Source: CBDDRG01 sp051306415 (GTDB lineage Bacteria > Pseudomonadota > Gammaproteobacteria > Pseudomonadales > Porticoccaceae). From it: a DNA stretch of 21,818 bases. Location: NCBI GenBank assembly GCA_051306415.1, contig JBPPNE010000309.1:1-21818 (forward strand), in the 5' to 3' direction. The notes below the pieces were generated by a model, which had not been told where the DNA came from, did not search any database, and was given only the letters and a program-made list of their open reading frames with translations. The position numbers were made by a program, and so were the translations under genes. Of the stretch, positions 7,631 through 15,474 are shown piece after piece (the stretch's first letter is position 1; every line of letters begins with the position of its first letter).

Positions 7631-10480
7631 ATGAGCCCGACCGATATGAATTGGGCGCGATCAGTGACGCGATCCCGGCGCGAGGCTGCCTGGATCAGCG
7701 GGTTACTGGTAGTCATGGTGGCGGCACTGGTAATGTCCGACGTGCTCGAACGGATGGACGCGCTGATTTACGATCAACTCGCCGTCGCCGGCTATCATCA
7801 GCCACACGCCCAGATTCTCATCGTCGCCATTGACGAGAAAAGCCTGCAAACGCTCGGCCGCTGGCCTTGGTCGCGTCAAACTCACGCCGCCCTGCTGGAA
7901 CGCCTGGCGGCCGCCGGCGACAATGTCGTCGCGGTCGATCTGCTGCTGGCTGAGCCGGAAGCCGACTCGGCCGCCGACAGTGCACTGGCGAGCGCGCTCC
8001 ATAGCCACGGCAATGTGATCCTGCCGGTGGTACCGGTGGCGCGTGCAGACCAGGCCGGACTGGTCGCCGAAGGCCCACTCCCCCGTTTCGCGAGCGCCGC
8101 CACGGTCGCCCACGCTGATGTCGATCCCGATGCCGATGGCGTGGTTCGCCGCATCTATCTGTATGGCGGCATCGGTGCGTCGACCTGGCCCGCACTCGGC
8201 TTCGCCTTGGTGCAACGCCGCGCTGAGGTTGCCGCACCGCTGCCCCCACCCGCCGGCCATAGCGATGCCGCTACCTGGGTGCGCACCGGCGAGACGCTGA
8301 TTCCGTTCGCCGGACCGACCGGCACCTATGCCCGCGTGTCCTACGTCGATGTGTTGAACGGCCGGGTGCCGCCGGAGCGGCTGCGCGGCAAATACATCAT
8401 CGTTGGCATGACTGCTGCCGGTCTCGGTGCCCGCTTTACAACGCCAGCAACCCTCGCCAACCGCCTGTCGATGAGCGGCGCCGAGTTGCAGGCCAATATC
8501 GTCGATACATTGCTGACCGGGCGCGCGATCACGGCGCTGGGAACCGGCTGGACGCTCGCCGCGGCGCTCCTGTGGCTGGGCGCCGGATTGTTGCTGATGC
8601 GCCAGCACCAGCCACATCGAGTGCTGCTGGGACTGACCGCGCTCGCCACACTCATGCTGTTCGCAACGGCGTTGACGCTACGCTACTTGGGCCTGTGGCT
8701 GGCACCGGCGGCGGCGCTGGTCGGATTGCTGACAATTTACCCAGCCTGGAGCTGGCGCCAGTTGCACTGGTACATGGCATCACTGTTCAGCGAGCGCGGA
8801 CAATCGCAAGCGGCGCTGGCGCTGGTGCAGGACGGTATCATCGCGCTCGATGCCAAAGGTCATGTGCGCTACCTCAGTAGCGCCGCCGAGGCGATCACGG
8901 GGCGCTCCCTCGCCGCGACGCGCGGACTGCCGCTGGAGGAGATTGCCCAGCTGCAACCGGTGGAAATCGATGCCGTCGCCGGGCAGCCGCACATCGGCGA
9001 TCCGCTACACATCGCTACTCACTACCTAACAGCGCCGGATGGCAGCGAGCGGGCAGTTCGCGTCGCCCGCCATCCACTGCCCGGCAGCGACGGGTCGATC
9101 ATTGCCATCACCGACGTCACCGAAAACCTGACGATGGCGCAGCAGATCAGCCACCAAGCCACCCACGACACCCTGACCGGATTACCCAATCGGACTATTC
9201 TGTCCGACCGCCTGGCGCAGATGATCGCCTCCGCCCGCCGCCGCGGCCAGTCTGCCGCCGTGCTCTTCATCGATCTCGACGGCTTCAAGAAAGTGAACGA
9301 CGCCCTCGGCCATGCCGCCGGCGATCTGCTGCTCTGCGAAGTCGCCAAGCGTCTCTCCTCGCGGATTCGCGCCGAGGATACGGTCGCGCGCTGGGGCGGC
9401 GATGAATTCGTTATCCTGGTCCGCCGGCTGAACGACGAAAACGCGATTATCGGCTTTGCCAACCAGATCATCGCGCTGCTGGAACAACCCTTCGACCTCG
9501 ATGGCCAGGAAGCCTTTATCTCGGCCAGTATCGGCATCAGCCTGTTCCCGCGCGATGGCCTTGGCGCCGACCAGTTGCTGCTGCGCGCCGACACCGCAAT
9601 GTACCGCGCGAAAAATGACGGCGGCCACGGCCTCAGCGTGTTCTCCCACGAGGTCGGCGCCTGGACCCGGGAGCGCCTCAATCTCGAAAACGACCTCCGG
9701 CTCGGCATCCAGACCGGTGCCCTGCGGGTTCTCTACCAGCCCATCGTCGACCTCAGTATTGGACGCATGGTGCACATGGAGGCACTGGTGCGTTGGCTGC
9801 ATCCCACCCATGGCCTGCTGTCACCGGATCGCTTCCTGCCCCTTGCCGAGAGCGCCGGGCTGATCCATGAGATTGGCGCCCAGGTGCTGCACATGGCTTG
9901 CGCCGATGCCCAGCGGCTTGCCGACCACGGCCTGCCGGTCGGCGTCTCGGTCAACGTCTCGCCACAACAGTTGGTACGCGGCGAACTGCTGCAACTGGTG
10001 GGCGAAGCGCTCGCGGCGTCAGGGCTCGCGCCCACCCAGCTGACTCTTGAAGTGACCGAAAACGGCATTATCAGCGACACCGTGCGCGCCGCCAGCGCCA
10101 TCGACGCCATCCGCAATCTCGGCATTTCCATCGCGCTCGATGACTTCGGTACCGGCTATTCGTCATTGAGCCTGTTGCGGGACTATCCCATCGACGTCCT
10201 CAAGATCGACCGTTCCTTCGTACCTAATCCGGGGGATCGGGACGGCGATCTGACTATCGCCCAGGCAATTATCGGTATGGGCCACAGTCTGCTCAAAATC
10301 GTGATCGCCGAAGGCGTCGAAACCGCTTGGCACGCGCGTACCTTGAACCTTAGCGGCTGCCACCTGCAACAGGGCTACCTGCACAGCCCGCCCGTCGCCA
10401 TAGAACGTATCCCCGAGGTGGCGGCACGTCTTTCTCGCGTCGGCATTCCGCGCGGCGATGACGCCGCCAGGGGCGGATGA
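7631..10480 (+). CDS. CHASE2-PAS-GGDEF-EAL bifunctional c-di-GMP sensor enzyme
   Basis: This 949-residue membrane-bound enzyme probably makes and degrades cyclic di-GMP in response to an extracytoplasmic signal. Order: one TM helix (19-36); a periplasmic CHASE2 domain (about 45-290, with AIDEKSLQTLGRWPWSR typical of the family); two or three TM helices (about 300-375); a PAS domain (about 392-500); GGDEF with the motif at 589-593 and an RAED inhibitory-site motif at 580-583; and EAL at 717-719. The EAL domain keeps SVNVS, LEVTE, DDFGTGYSS (DD at 837-838), LKIDRSF, EGVE and QGY, so both catalytic domains look competent. A GTG at 7628 is an alternative start one codon earlier; no strong ribosome site is seen for either. 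It lies 30 bp after the LysM-FecR gene and is probably co-transcribed with it. The periplasmic partner is broken, so input sensing may be altered. Confidence 0.93.
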   Translation: MSPTDMNWARSVTRSRREAAWISGLLVVMVAALVMSDVLERMDALIYDQLAVAGYHQPHAQILIVAIDEKSLQTLGRWPWSRQTHAALLERLAAAGDNVVAVDLLLAEPEADSAADSALASALHSHGNVILPVVPVARADQAGLVAEGPLPRFASAATVAHADVDPDADGVVRRIYLYGGIGASTWPALGFALVQRRAEVAAPLPPPAGHSDAATWVRTGETLIPFAGPTGTYARVSYVDVLNGRVPPERLRGKYIIVGMTAAGLGARFTTPATLANRLSMSGAELQANIVDTLLTGRAITALGTGWTLAAALLWLGAGLLLMRQHQPHRVLLGLTALATLMLFATALTLRYLGLWLAPAAALVGLLTIYPAWSWRQLHWYMASLFSERGQSQAALALVQDGIIALDAKGHVRYLSSAAEAITGRSLAATRGLPLEEIAQLQPVEIDAVAGQPHIGDPLHIATHYLTAPDGSERAVRVARHPLPGSDGSIIAITDVTENLTMAQQISHQATHDTLTGLPNRTILSDRLAQMIASARRRGQSAAVLFIDLDGFKKVNDALGHAAGDLLLCEVAKRLSSRIRAEDTVARWGGDEFVILVRRLNDENAIIGFANQIIALLEQPFDLDGQEAFISASIGISLFPRDGLGADQLLLRADTAMYRAKNDGGHGLSVFSHEVGAWTRERLNLENDLRLGIQTGALRVLYQPIVDLSIGRMVHMEALVRWLHPTHGLLSPDRFLPLAESAGLIHEIGAQVLHMACADAQRLADHGLPVGVSVNVSPQQLVRGELLQLVGEALAASGLAPTQLTLEVTENGIISDTVRAASAIDAIRNLGISIALDDFGTGYSSLSLLRDYPIDVLKIDRSFVPNPGDRDGDLTIAQAIIGMGHSLLKIVIAEGVETAWHARTLNLSGCHLQQGYLHSPPVAIERIPEVAARLSRVGIPRGDDAARGG

Positions 10481-10525
10481 AAGCCGGTCGAATCCAGACA
10501 GACTTGTGTCACACATCACGCCATT

Positions 10526-10565
10526 GCTAACGCCCATAGCAACTATTGCAGAGCTCAGCGTTAGC
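10526..10565 (+). promoter_or_regulatory. Nested inverted repeat between the CHASE2 gene and ppk2
   Basis: GCTAACGC at 10526-10533 and GCGTTAGC at 10558-10565 form a perfect 8-bp outer stem. Within the loop, GCAA-CTA-TTGC at 10539-10549 forms a second small hairpin. TGTTTTCC follows the outer stem. This could be a weak intrinsic terminator for the CHASE2 gene, a leader structure just before the ppk2 ribosome site (about 26 bp further on), or a regulator binding palindrome. The sequence alone does not decide. Confidence 0.4.
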
Positions 10566-10591
10566 TGTTTTCCAACCCAAGAGGGCAGTCG

Positions 10592-11338
10592 ATGAACAAA
10601 GAAGCCTACCAACAGCAGCTCTACGAACTACAGGTTCAACTGGTGAAACTGCAAAATCACAGCATTCGCCACGACCAGCAGATCCTGGTGATTTTCGAGG
10701 GACGCGATGCCGCCGGCAAGGATGGCACCATCAAGCGTATCGTGCAGCACCTGTCGCCACGGGAGACGCGGGTGGTCGCGCTCGCCAAACCCTCCGCGCG
10801 CGATAACAGCAGTTGGTATTTTCAGCGCTGGGTCGCACACTTTCCCGCCGGTGGTGAAATGGTGTTCTTCAACCGCAGCTGGTACAACCGCGCCGGCGTT
10901 GAGCCGGTGATGGGTTTTTGCAGCGCCGATGATTACGGCTGCTTCATGGAGGCCGTGCTGCCCTTTGAACAGCTGGTGATGCAATCGGGGATTCGGCTTA
11001 TCAAGTACTATCTGGATATCAGCAAAAAAGAGCAAAAGACGCGTCTGGAAGAACGCCGCAACGATCCCTTGACCCAGTGGAAAATCAGTCCACTCGACGA
11101 ACAGGCGCAGACTCTGTGGAGCAAGTACTCCAAGGCTCGCGATAAAATGCTACGCCGCACCGGATCGGAGCAATCGCCCTGGTTTCTGGTCCACGCCGAC
11201 AACAAGCACAAAACCCGCATCAATGTCATCAAGCATCTGCTCGCGCAGTTCTCCTACCCCGGCCAGAAACGGGACTTGTTAGATTTCGATCCCGCGCAAA
11301 TCATCCGCCTGGATGGCAAACCTGAAGGCGCAGACTGA
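10592..11338 (+). CDS. ppk2: Polyphosphate kinase 2 family protein
   Basis: This 248-residue single-domain PPK2 transfers phosphate between polyphosphate and nucleotides, usually favouring nucleotide synthesis. It shows the Walker A motif GRDAAGKDG (37-45), the Walker B region VFFNRSWYNR (91-100), the lid-like stretch KKEQKTRLEERRNDPLTQWK, and a C-terminal part with WFLVHADNKHKTRINVIKHL. All are typical of the family. The length fits a one-domain enzyme with a short N-terminus. The subclass (ADP- or AMP-phosphorylating) is not assigned here. AGAGG lies upstream of the ATG, with about 7-8 nt spacing. It is separated from the c-di-GMP gene by 111 bp containing a structured inverted repeat, so it may have its own promoter. 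It converges on the RND exporter gene with only 54 bp between stops. Confidence 0.92.
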   Translation: MNKEAYQQQLYELQVQLVKLQNHSIRHDQQILVIFEGRDAAGKDGTIKRIVQHLSPRETRVVALAKPSARDNSSWYFQRWVAHFPAGGEMVFFNRSWYNRAGVEPVMGFCSADDYGCFMEAVLPFEQLVMQSGIRLIKYYLDISKKEQKTRLEERRNDPLTQWKISPLDEQAQTLWSKYSKARDKMLRRTGSEQSPWFLVHADNKHKTRINVIKHLLAQFSYPGQKRDLLDFDPAQIIRLDGKPEGAD

Positions 11339-11392
11339 CCCAGCTCATTTGGGATACAGCAGTCGATCGGCGAGCAATTGACCCACCTTGCC

Positions 11393-13813
11393 TCAGTGCT
11401 TGACTCCCAACGCAAACAGCGACAAATCCACTTTTTCGCCCACCATCAAATCATCGCGATCAAGGAATTTCGGTTTCACAAACCACACCACCAGTGGCAG
11501 CACCACCAGCGCGAGCACCATATTGATCAACATGATGGCGACCAGCAGGATGCCCATGTCGGCCATGAATTTGAGATCGGAGAGGAAATACCAGGGCAGA
11601 ATGCCGATCAGCATGATGGTGGCGGTGAACATGATCGCCTTGCCAGTGGTGGTTAACGCGGCATGGATGGCGTCCTTCAGATCGCGGTCGCGCGCGGTGT
11701 ATTCCTCGCAGATACGGCTTAGCAGATAGATGCCGTAGTCGATGCCGACGCCGACGCCCATCACCGCGACGATGGTGGCGTTGATATCCATGCCGATACC
11801 GAGCAGGTGCATGGAGGCGCCGAGCATGAAATTGGACAGATTCACCGGCACCAGCAAGATCAGCGCTGCAACGAGGGAGCGGTAGGCATAGGCCGCGATC
11901 ACCATCACCGCGACATTGACCAACCCCAGAATGAACCAGTGGTAACGTTCGACGACGTTATTCATCGCCTGCTGCAGCGCAATCACGCCGGTGCCCAGAC
12001 GCACGCGAAAATCCTTGTGGTCCGCCCCGATCGCCTTCACCGCGCGCCGCGCACTGTCGAGGGCGGCATCGACGGTTTCCTGTTTGTTGTCCTTGAACCA
12101 GATCGACACCGTCGAATCCTGAAATTCGAAGTCCGCAATCGTCGCAAAGTTCGACGGGCTGACGCCGAAGGTAGCCGCAAAACCGGCCGCGGCGACGGCT
12201 TGATCAGTCTTGTCGATAGTCATCCACTTGGGATTACCGCCGGAATACAGACGAGAAACTTCCTGCATGTAATCCGTGAAGGACAGCGTCGCCCGCGGCG
12301 CGATGGTGGGGTCTGATTCCATGAAGCTTTGCAGTTGGATGGAGGCCGCCACCACGTCCGGCGTGCGCGCGATGCGTCGCTGAAGATCCCGCTTCTTGGC
12401 TTCGAGCACGATTTCCAGGGTATTCATGCCGGGGAAATGCGCATTGATGGCACGCACCGCGGTATTGTATTCCGACTCGTACCACAGCAAATTGCTGCCC
12501 TCGACGGGGTTGCCGATCTTGATCAGCGAATTGGCGTAGATCGCCAGCGCGCCGACGACAACAGTCGCCAGCAGGGTGATGTTGGCTGGCTTGCCAACCG
12601 TCATCCGCGAAATTTCCGAAAGCACCCGCTCCTCCAGCAAATGAATGCCGGATTCCTTGGCTTCACCGCCGACAATTTTCTCGAGGTTTTTCGGCACCGG
12701 CAGGTACGACAGCAGAATGGAGATCAGAAACACCCCAGTGGGAATGATCCACAGCGCCCAGAAACCACAGAACAGCGCGTGATTTTCCATGGTCTTGATC
12801 GGCGCCACGGCGATGAAAATGATGCCGAACACATCGGTCATAATGCCCAGAATCGACGGCGCCATCATGATCGCCATGGTGACTTCCGCCGCTTTACGTT
12901 TGTCCTTCAGGTGCATCAGGATTTCGTAGTAGCGCTCAGTGTATTGCACACAGTGCGAAAACGAGCGCGCCACCAGCAGCAACGGCACGATCATCAGCAG
13001 GGGCTCGATGGGCCGACCGAGCCAGCCGATAAACCCGAAGCCCCACAACGCGGCGACCAGAGAGCAGACGATGGGCGTCGTCACGCCGGCCAGATTGCGC
13101 ATGTAAAAAAACAACGCGACGATCAAGGCGCCAACCGTGACAGCAAAAATGCTGTAGGTCTGCTTCTGCAGCTTGTAAACCCAACCGGTCAGGGTCGGTT
13201 GCCCGGCGACGTGGACATCGTGGTTCGCATCCCGCGCTTTTTCGACGAGGTTTTGCACAAACGCGAAGGCTTCACCGTAATCGACGGAATCGACGGAATC
13301 GAGAAAGGCGACATTGATCAGAGTGGCGGTTTCATCGGGCGAGATATAAAACAGTCGCGCATTGGGCGACATCGATACCCGATGGCGGAATCGCTCCACC
13401 TCTTCCGGCGTGCTCGGCGCCTTGTTATCCATCAGGGGTTGCAGGTCGATGCCGTCGGGGGTCGCTTCCGCGTAGCGCAGCTTTTCAGTGGAAATCGAAA
13501 TCAGGGTGTCGTGGTTGGTCTTGGGCGCGAGATCCAGATCCCGCGTCAATTGCCAAACCTTTTTGAGCGTTTCAGCATTGTAGATAGTGCCGTTCTTGCG
13601 CTTCACCATCACCGAGATCAGGAGTGGATTGCCAAAGTTGGGATGATCGAAATGCACCTGGACGAAGGGATCGTCCGTCGGCAGCAGATCCTTGAAGACA
13701 GTGCGGATCTGCACATGGGGGATGCCGGCGCAGAACGCCAGCGTCACCAGAATGAAGGCGACGCCGACGCTGCCGCGACGATTCATGATCCATTTTGCCA
13801 GACGAAATTTCAC
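11393..13813 (-). CDS. RND-superfamily exporter (MMPL/HAE3-like permease)
   Basis: This 806-residue inner-membrane permease has the two-fold RND layout. TM1 is at about 15-33, then a large periplasmic loop (about 35-215), a bundle of TM helices (about 220-400), TM7 near 415-435, a second large loop, and a final helix bundle carrying GVGVGIDYGIYLLSR, a recurrent MMPL/SSD-type signature with an intramembrane Asp. It resembles predicted exporters of hydrophobic compounds or lipids found in proteobacteria. No membrane-fusion or outer-membrane partner gene is adjacent. The start is a GTG at 13813 with GGGGA just upstream. Substrate unknown; family confident. The C-terminal stop faces the ppk2 stop with no evident terminator in the 54-bp gap. 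Confidence 0.88.
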   Translation of the reverse strand: MKFRLAKWIMNRRGSVGVAFILVTLAFCAGIPHVQIRTVFKDLLPTDDPFVQVHFDHPNFGNPLLISVMVKRKNGTIYNAETLKKVWQLTRDLDLAPKTNHDTLISISTEKLRYAEATPDGIDLQPLMDNKAPSTPEEVERFRHRVSMSPNARLFYISPDETATLINVAFLDSVDSVDYGEAFAFVQNLVEKARDANHDVHVAGQPTLTGWVYKLQKQTYSIFAVTVGALIVALFFYMRNLAGVTTPIVCSLVAALWGFGFIGWLGRPIEPLLMIVPLLLVARSFSHCVQYTERYYEILMHLKDKRKAAEVTMAIMMAPSILGIMTDVFGIIFIAVAPIKTMENHALFCGFWALWIIPTGVFLISILLSYLPVPKNLEKIVGGEAKESGIHLLEERVLSEISRMTVGKPANITLLATVVVGALAIYANSLIKIGNPVEGSNLLWYESEYNTAVRAINAHFPGMNTLEIVLEAKKRDLQRRIARTPDVVAASIQLQSFMESDPTIAPRATLSFTDYMQEVSRLYSGGNPKWMTIDKTDQAVAAAGFAATFGVSPSNFATIADFEFQDSTVSIWFKDNKQETVDAALDSARRAVKAIGADHKDFRVRLGTGVIALQQAMNNVVERYHWFILGLVNVAVMVIAAYAYRSLVAALILLVPVNLSNFMLGASMHLLGIGMDINATIVAVMGVGVGIDYGIYLLSRICEEYTARDRDLKDAIHAALTTTGKAIMFTATIMLIGILPWYFLSDLKFMADMGILLVAIMLINMVLALVVLPLVVWFVKPKFLDRDDLMVGEKVDLSLFALGVKH

Positions 13814-13839
13814 TTGATTCCCCGATCCACAGTTTTTCT

Positions 13840-13867
13840 GCCGACCGCAGGTCGGCCTTGATTTTTT
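13840..13867 (+). terminator. Hairpin GCCGACC-gca-GGTCGGC followed by a T-run
   Basis: A perfect 7-bp stem (13840-13846 with 13850-13856) and a 3-nt loop are followed by CTTGA and six T residues on the plus strand. In that orientation it resembles an intrinsic terminator for antisense or read-through transcription across the RND gene. On the minus strand the same hairpin would lie in the leader of the RND gene, about 26 bp before its GTG start, where it could affect translation. Function is undecided. Confidence 0.4.
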
Positions 13868-14000
13868 AAAACACCAGTTACCAGAAGGTTGGCGACAGCA
13901 TCACACTCAACCGGCAGATGTCGGCCGCGGACGATTACGGATTTGAGTCACAGAATCACGGCAGGCCGTAGCACTGGATCAATCGCCCCCACCGGTCTAT

Positions 14001-14046
14001 TTCTTGGCGCACCCAATTCTTGGTACACCAGTTCTTGGTACACGGA
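14001..14046 (+). repeat. Three imperfect 15-16-bp tandem repeats (TTCTTGG-ACAC)
   Basis: Copies begin at 14001, 14017 and 14032: TTCTTGGCGCACCCAA, TTCTTGGTACACCAG and TTCTTGGTACACGGA. The last two share 12 leading bases. They lie about 210 bp upstream of the Mrr-like gene and about 190 bp upstream of the RND gene. They could be operator iterons or slippage products. Three short copies are too few for a CRISPR, and there are no spacers. Confidence 0.45.
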
Positions 14047-14240
14047 AGCCCGCTGGATCATTTGAGGCTTGCGGTGCCGGTCTGCAGTGATCGTACTGGA
14101 CGGCGGGGGATTTCGCCACCAGCATCAACGCGCTGCAAATGCGCGGCCGAGGCATTGGAAAACGCCAGCGCAGGTGCCGCGGGTACTGGCAACGGCTATA
14201 CTTCTGACGCATTTCACCCAACGGATTTGATCGATCAGTC

Positions 14241-14246
14241 AGGAGG
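14241..14246 (+). promoter_or_regulatory. Consensus ribosome binding site AGGAGG
   Basis: A full AGGAGG with 8 nt to the ATG at 14255 fixes the start of the Mrr-like nuclease and rules out the longer out-of-frame reading from 14020. It is among the strongest ribosome sites in the window. Confidence 0.85.
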
Positions 14247-14254
14247 ACTAACCC

Positions 14255-15124
14255 ATGGCCAAACGCAGAAGAACCAGTCTCGCCGAAGACATTATGGCTC
14301 TCGCCACGATGCTGCCGTGGTGGCTGGGGATCATCCTAGCCGCAGTTGCCTACGCCATTTTGCACCACTATGCGATGATCGAGGCGCCGACCATCGCTGT
14401 GCCGGGACAAATACACAAGATGGTCGTCGGGCATCTCACGCCGATGTTCGCGCAGTTCGGTCAGTACGTCGTGCCACCGCTGCTGCTAGTCGGTGCGTTG
14501 ACGTCTTTCCGTCAGCGCCGCAGATGCGTGGCGCTGGTCGGGGCCGTCGCTGGCGACCGATCCGGCGACGCCCTGCGTAACATCAGTTGGCGCGATTTCG
14601 AGTTGCTCGTTGGCGAGGCCTTCTGCATGCGCGGGTTTTCGGTAACGGAAACCGGTGGTGGTGGCGCCGACGGTGGCATCGACCTGGAGCTGTGGAAGGA
14701 TGGCGAGATCTTCCTCGTGCAGTGCAAGCAATGGCGGGCACTTCAAGTCTCCGTGAATATCGTCCGCGAACAGTTAGGCGTGATGGCGGCGCGCGGCGCA
14801 AGCGGTGGCTTCGTCGTCACCTCCGGCACCTTCACGGCGGCCGCAACGGATTTCGTCCGCGGGCAGAACATCGAGCTGGTCGATGGCAAAGCCCTCGCGG
14901 CGATGATCGAAAAAGCCCGCGTCGCGCGCCCGGCTACAGCACCACTTCGCGAACCCAGCTCGTTGGAGTCTCCTCGCCCCTCCAGGTCCGCTGGCGATCC
15001 ATCCTGTCCTCGCTGCGGTGGCGCGATGGTGAATCGCATCGCTCGCAAGGGTGCCAATGCGAGCAACGCGTTCTGGGGATGCACCGCTTTTCCGCAATGT
15101 CGAGGCTTACGGAGGGTTAACTAA
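14255..15124 (+). CDS. Membrane-anchored Mrr-like restriction endonuclease with topoisomerase-type zinc ribbon
   Basis: This 289-residue protein has three parts. Two N-terminal membrane helices (about 18-38 and 70-86) flank a short loop. An Mrr-type PD-(D/E)XK nuclease domain (about 108-215) has D143 in GGADGGIDLEL and the QxK motif at Q156/K158 in FLVQCKQW, plus the SGGFVVTSGTFT strand typical of Mrr_cat. A C-terminal zinc ribbon has C251, C254, C276 and C282, like those of type IA topoisomerases. All catalytic and metal residues are present, so it looks active. Proteins of this layout are widespread as lone genes; a role in degrading foreign or modified DNA at the membrane is inferred from the domain. 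No methyltransferase or other defence gene is adjacent. Its stop codon directly abuts a decayed transglutaminase copy. Confidence 0.87.
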   Translation: MAKRRRTSLAEDIMALATMLPWWLGIILAAVAYAILHHYAMIEAPTIAVPGQIHKMVVGHLTPMFAQFGQYVVPPLLLVGALTSFRQRRRCVALVGAVAGDRSGDALRNISWRDFELLVGEAFCMRGFSVTETGGGGADGGIDLELWKDGEIFLVQCKQWRALQVSVNIVREQLGVMAARGASGGFVVTSGTFTAAATDFVRGQNIELVDGKALAAMIEKARVARPATAPLREPSSLESPRPSRSAGDPSCPRCGGAMVNRIARKGANASNAFWGCTAFPQCRGLRRVN

Positions 15125-15420
15125 GGCTGTTGCAGTAGTCCCTTTTCAGTGAGATGGCAGGTGCAATACCGCGCCGGAATATTTGTGCGGCCGCAGAAAG
15201 CGATGACCAAGCGGGTGAAATCACTAAAACACCGGCGCGCTCGTTAAGTATTCCGAGGCGGTCCTGGTCAGGCGAGTGTGGTCGTAGCCAAAAGCAATAT
15301 GGCGATGGACAGAATCGCAGATGGCCGGCAGGGCACCACTATCCGGTGGAGGTGTTGCCAAACAAGTTCCAGGCACGAGCCGACGCTGTACCATTTACCC
15401 AATTCAGCGCCAAATCGCGC
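15125..15420 (-). pseudogene. Decayed copy of a transglutaminase-like gene
   Basis: Read on the minus strand, this stretch matches the middle of the intact transglutaminase gene at 17553-18377. One frame gives AICDSVHRHIAFGYDHTR, against AICDFVHRHIQFGYEHAR in the intact protein. Another gives FTRLVIAFCGRTNIPARYCT, against FTHLAIAFCRCMNIPARYCT. A third gives AWNLFGNTSTG, against AWSLFDKVPTG. The frames are joined only through frameshifts, and the catalytic GVC segment has become GVF followed by a stop. Both termini are missing. The conservative substitutions show this is a diverged homologue or old duplicate, not a recent copy. The plus-strand open frame that starts at 15154 reads through this remnant, so its first hundred or so codons are not real protein. 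Confidence 0.85.
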
Positions 15421-15474
15421 CAAAGATGCTGGAATTGTAATGACCGCACCACACTAGCCATAACGGATATCGAC

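Larger units (their letters stand above)
13814..14254. other. 441-bp intergenic region without a recognised gene
   Basis: This gap separates the divergent RND exporter and Mrr-like genes and should hold both promoters. It contains a hairpin with a T-run (13840-13867), a triple short repeat (14001-14043), and a TATACT hexamer at 14197-14202 that could be a -10 element for the plus-strand gene; no good -35 matches it. Open frames crossing the region show no recognisable protein. A minus-strand end reading RLSVMLSPTFW then stop (13875-13907) looks vaguely like an outer-membrane barrel C-terminus but has an upstream stop a few codons away. Confidence 0.4.

Noticed and set aside
13274..13303. Short tandem repeat ATCGACGGA in the RND gene
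   Set aside because: It is a 9-bp in-frame repeat (DSVDSVD) that leaves the protein intact and has no evident consequence.
13875..13907. Possible C-terminus of an outer-membrane barrel protein (RLSVMLSPTFW, stop) on the minus strand upstream of the RND gene
   Set aside because: An in-frame stop lies a few codons before it and no further barrel sequence can be read; too short to support a pseudogene.
15154..15474. N-terminal 107 codons of the open frame leading into the DUF4010 gene
   Set aside because: Most of this sequence is the antisense of a decayed transglutaminase gene and resembles no membrane protein N-terminus.
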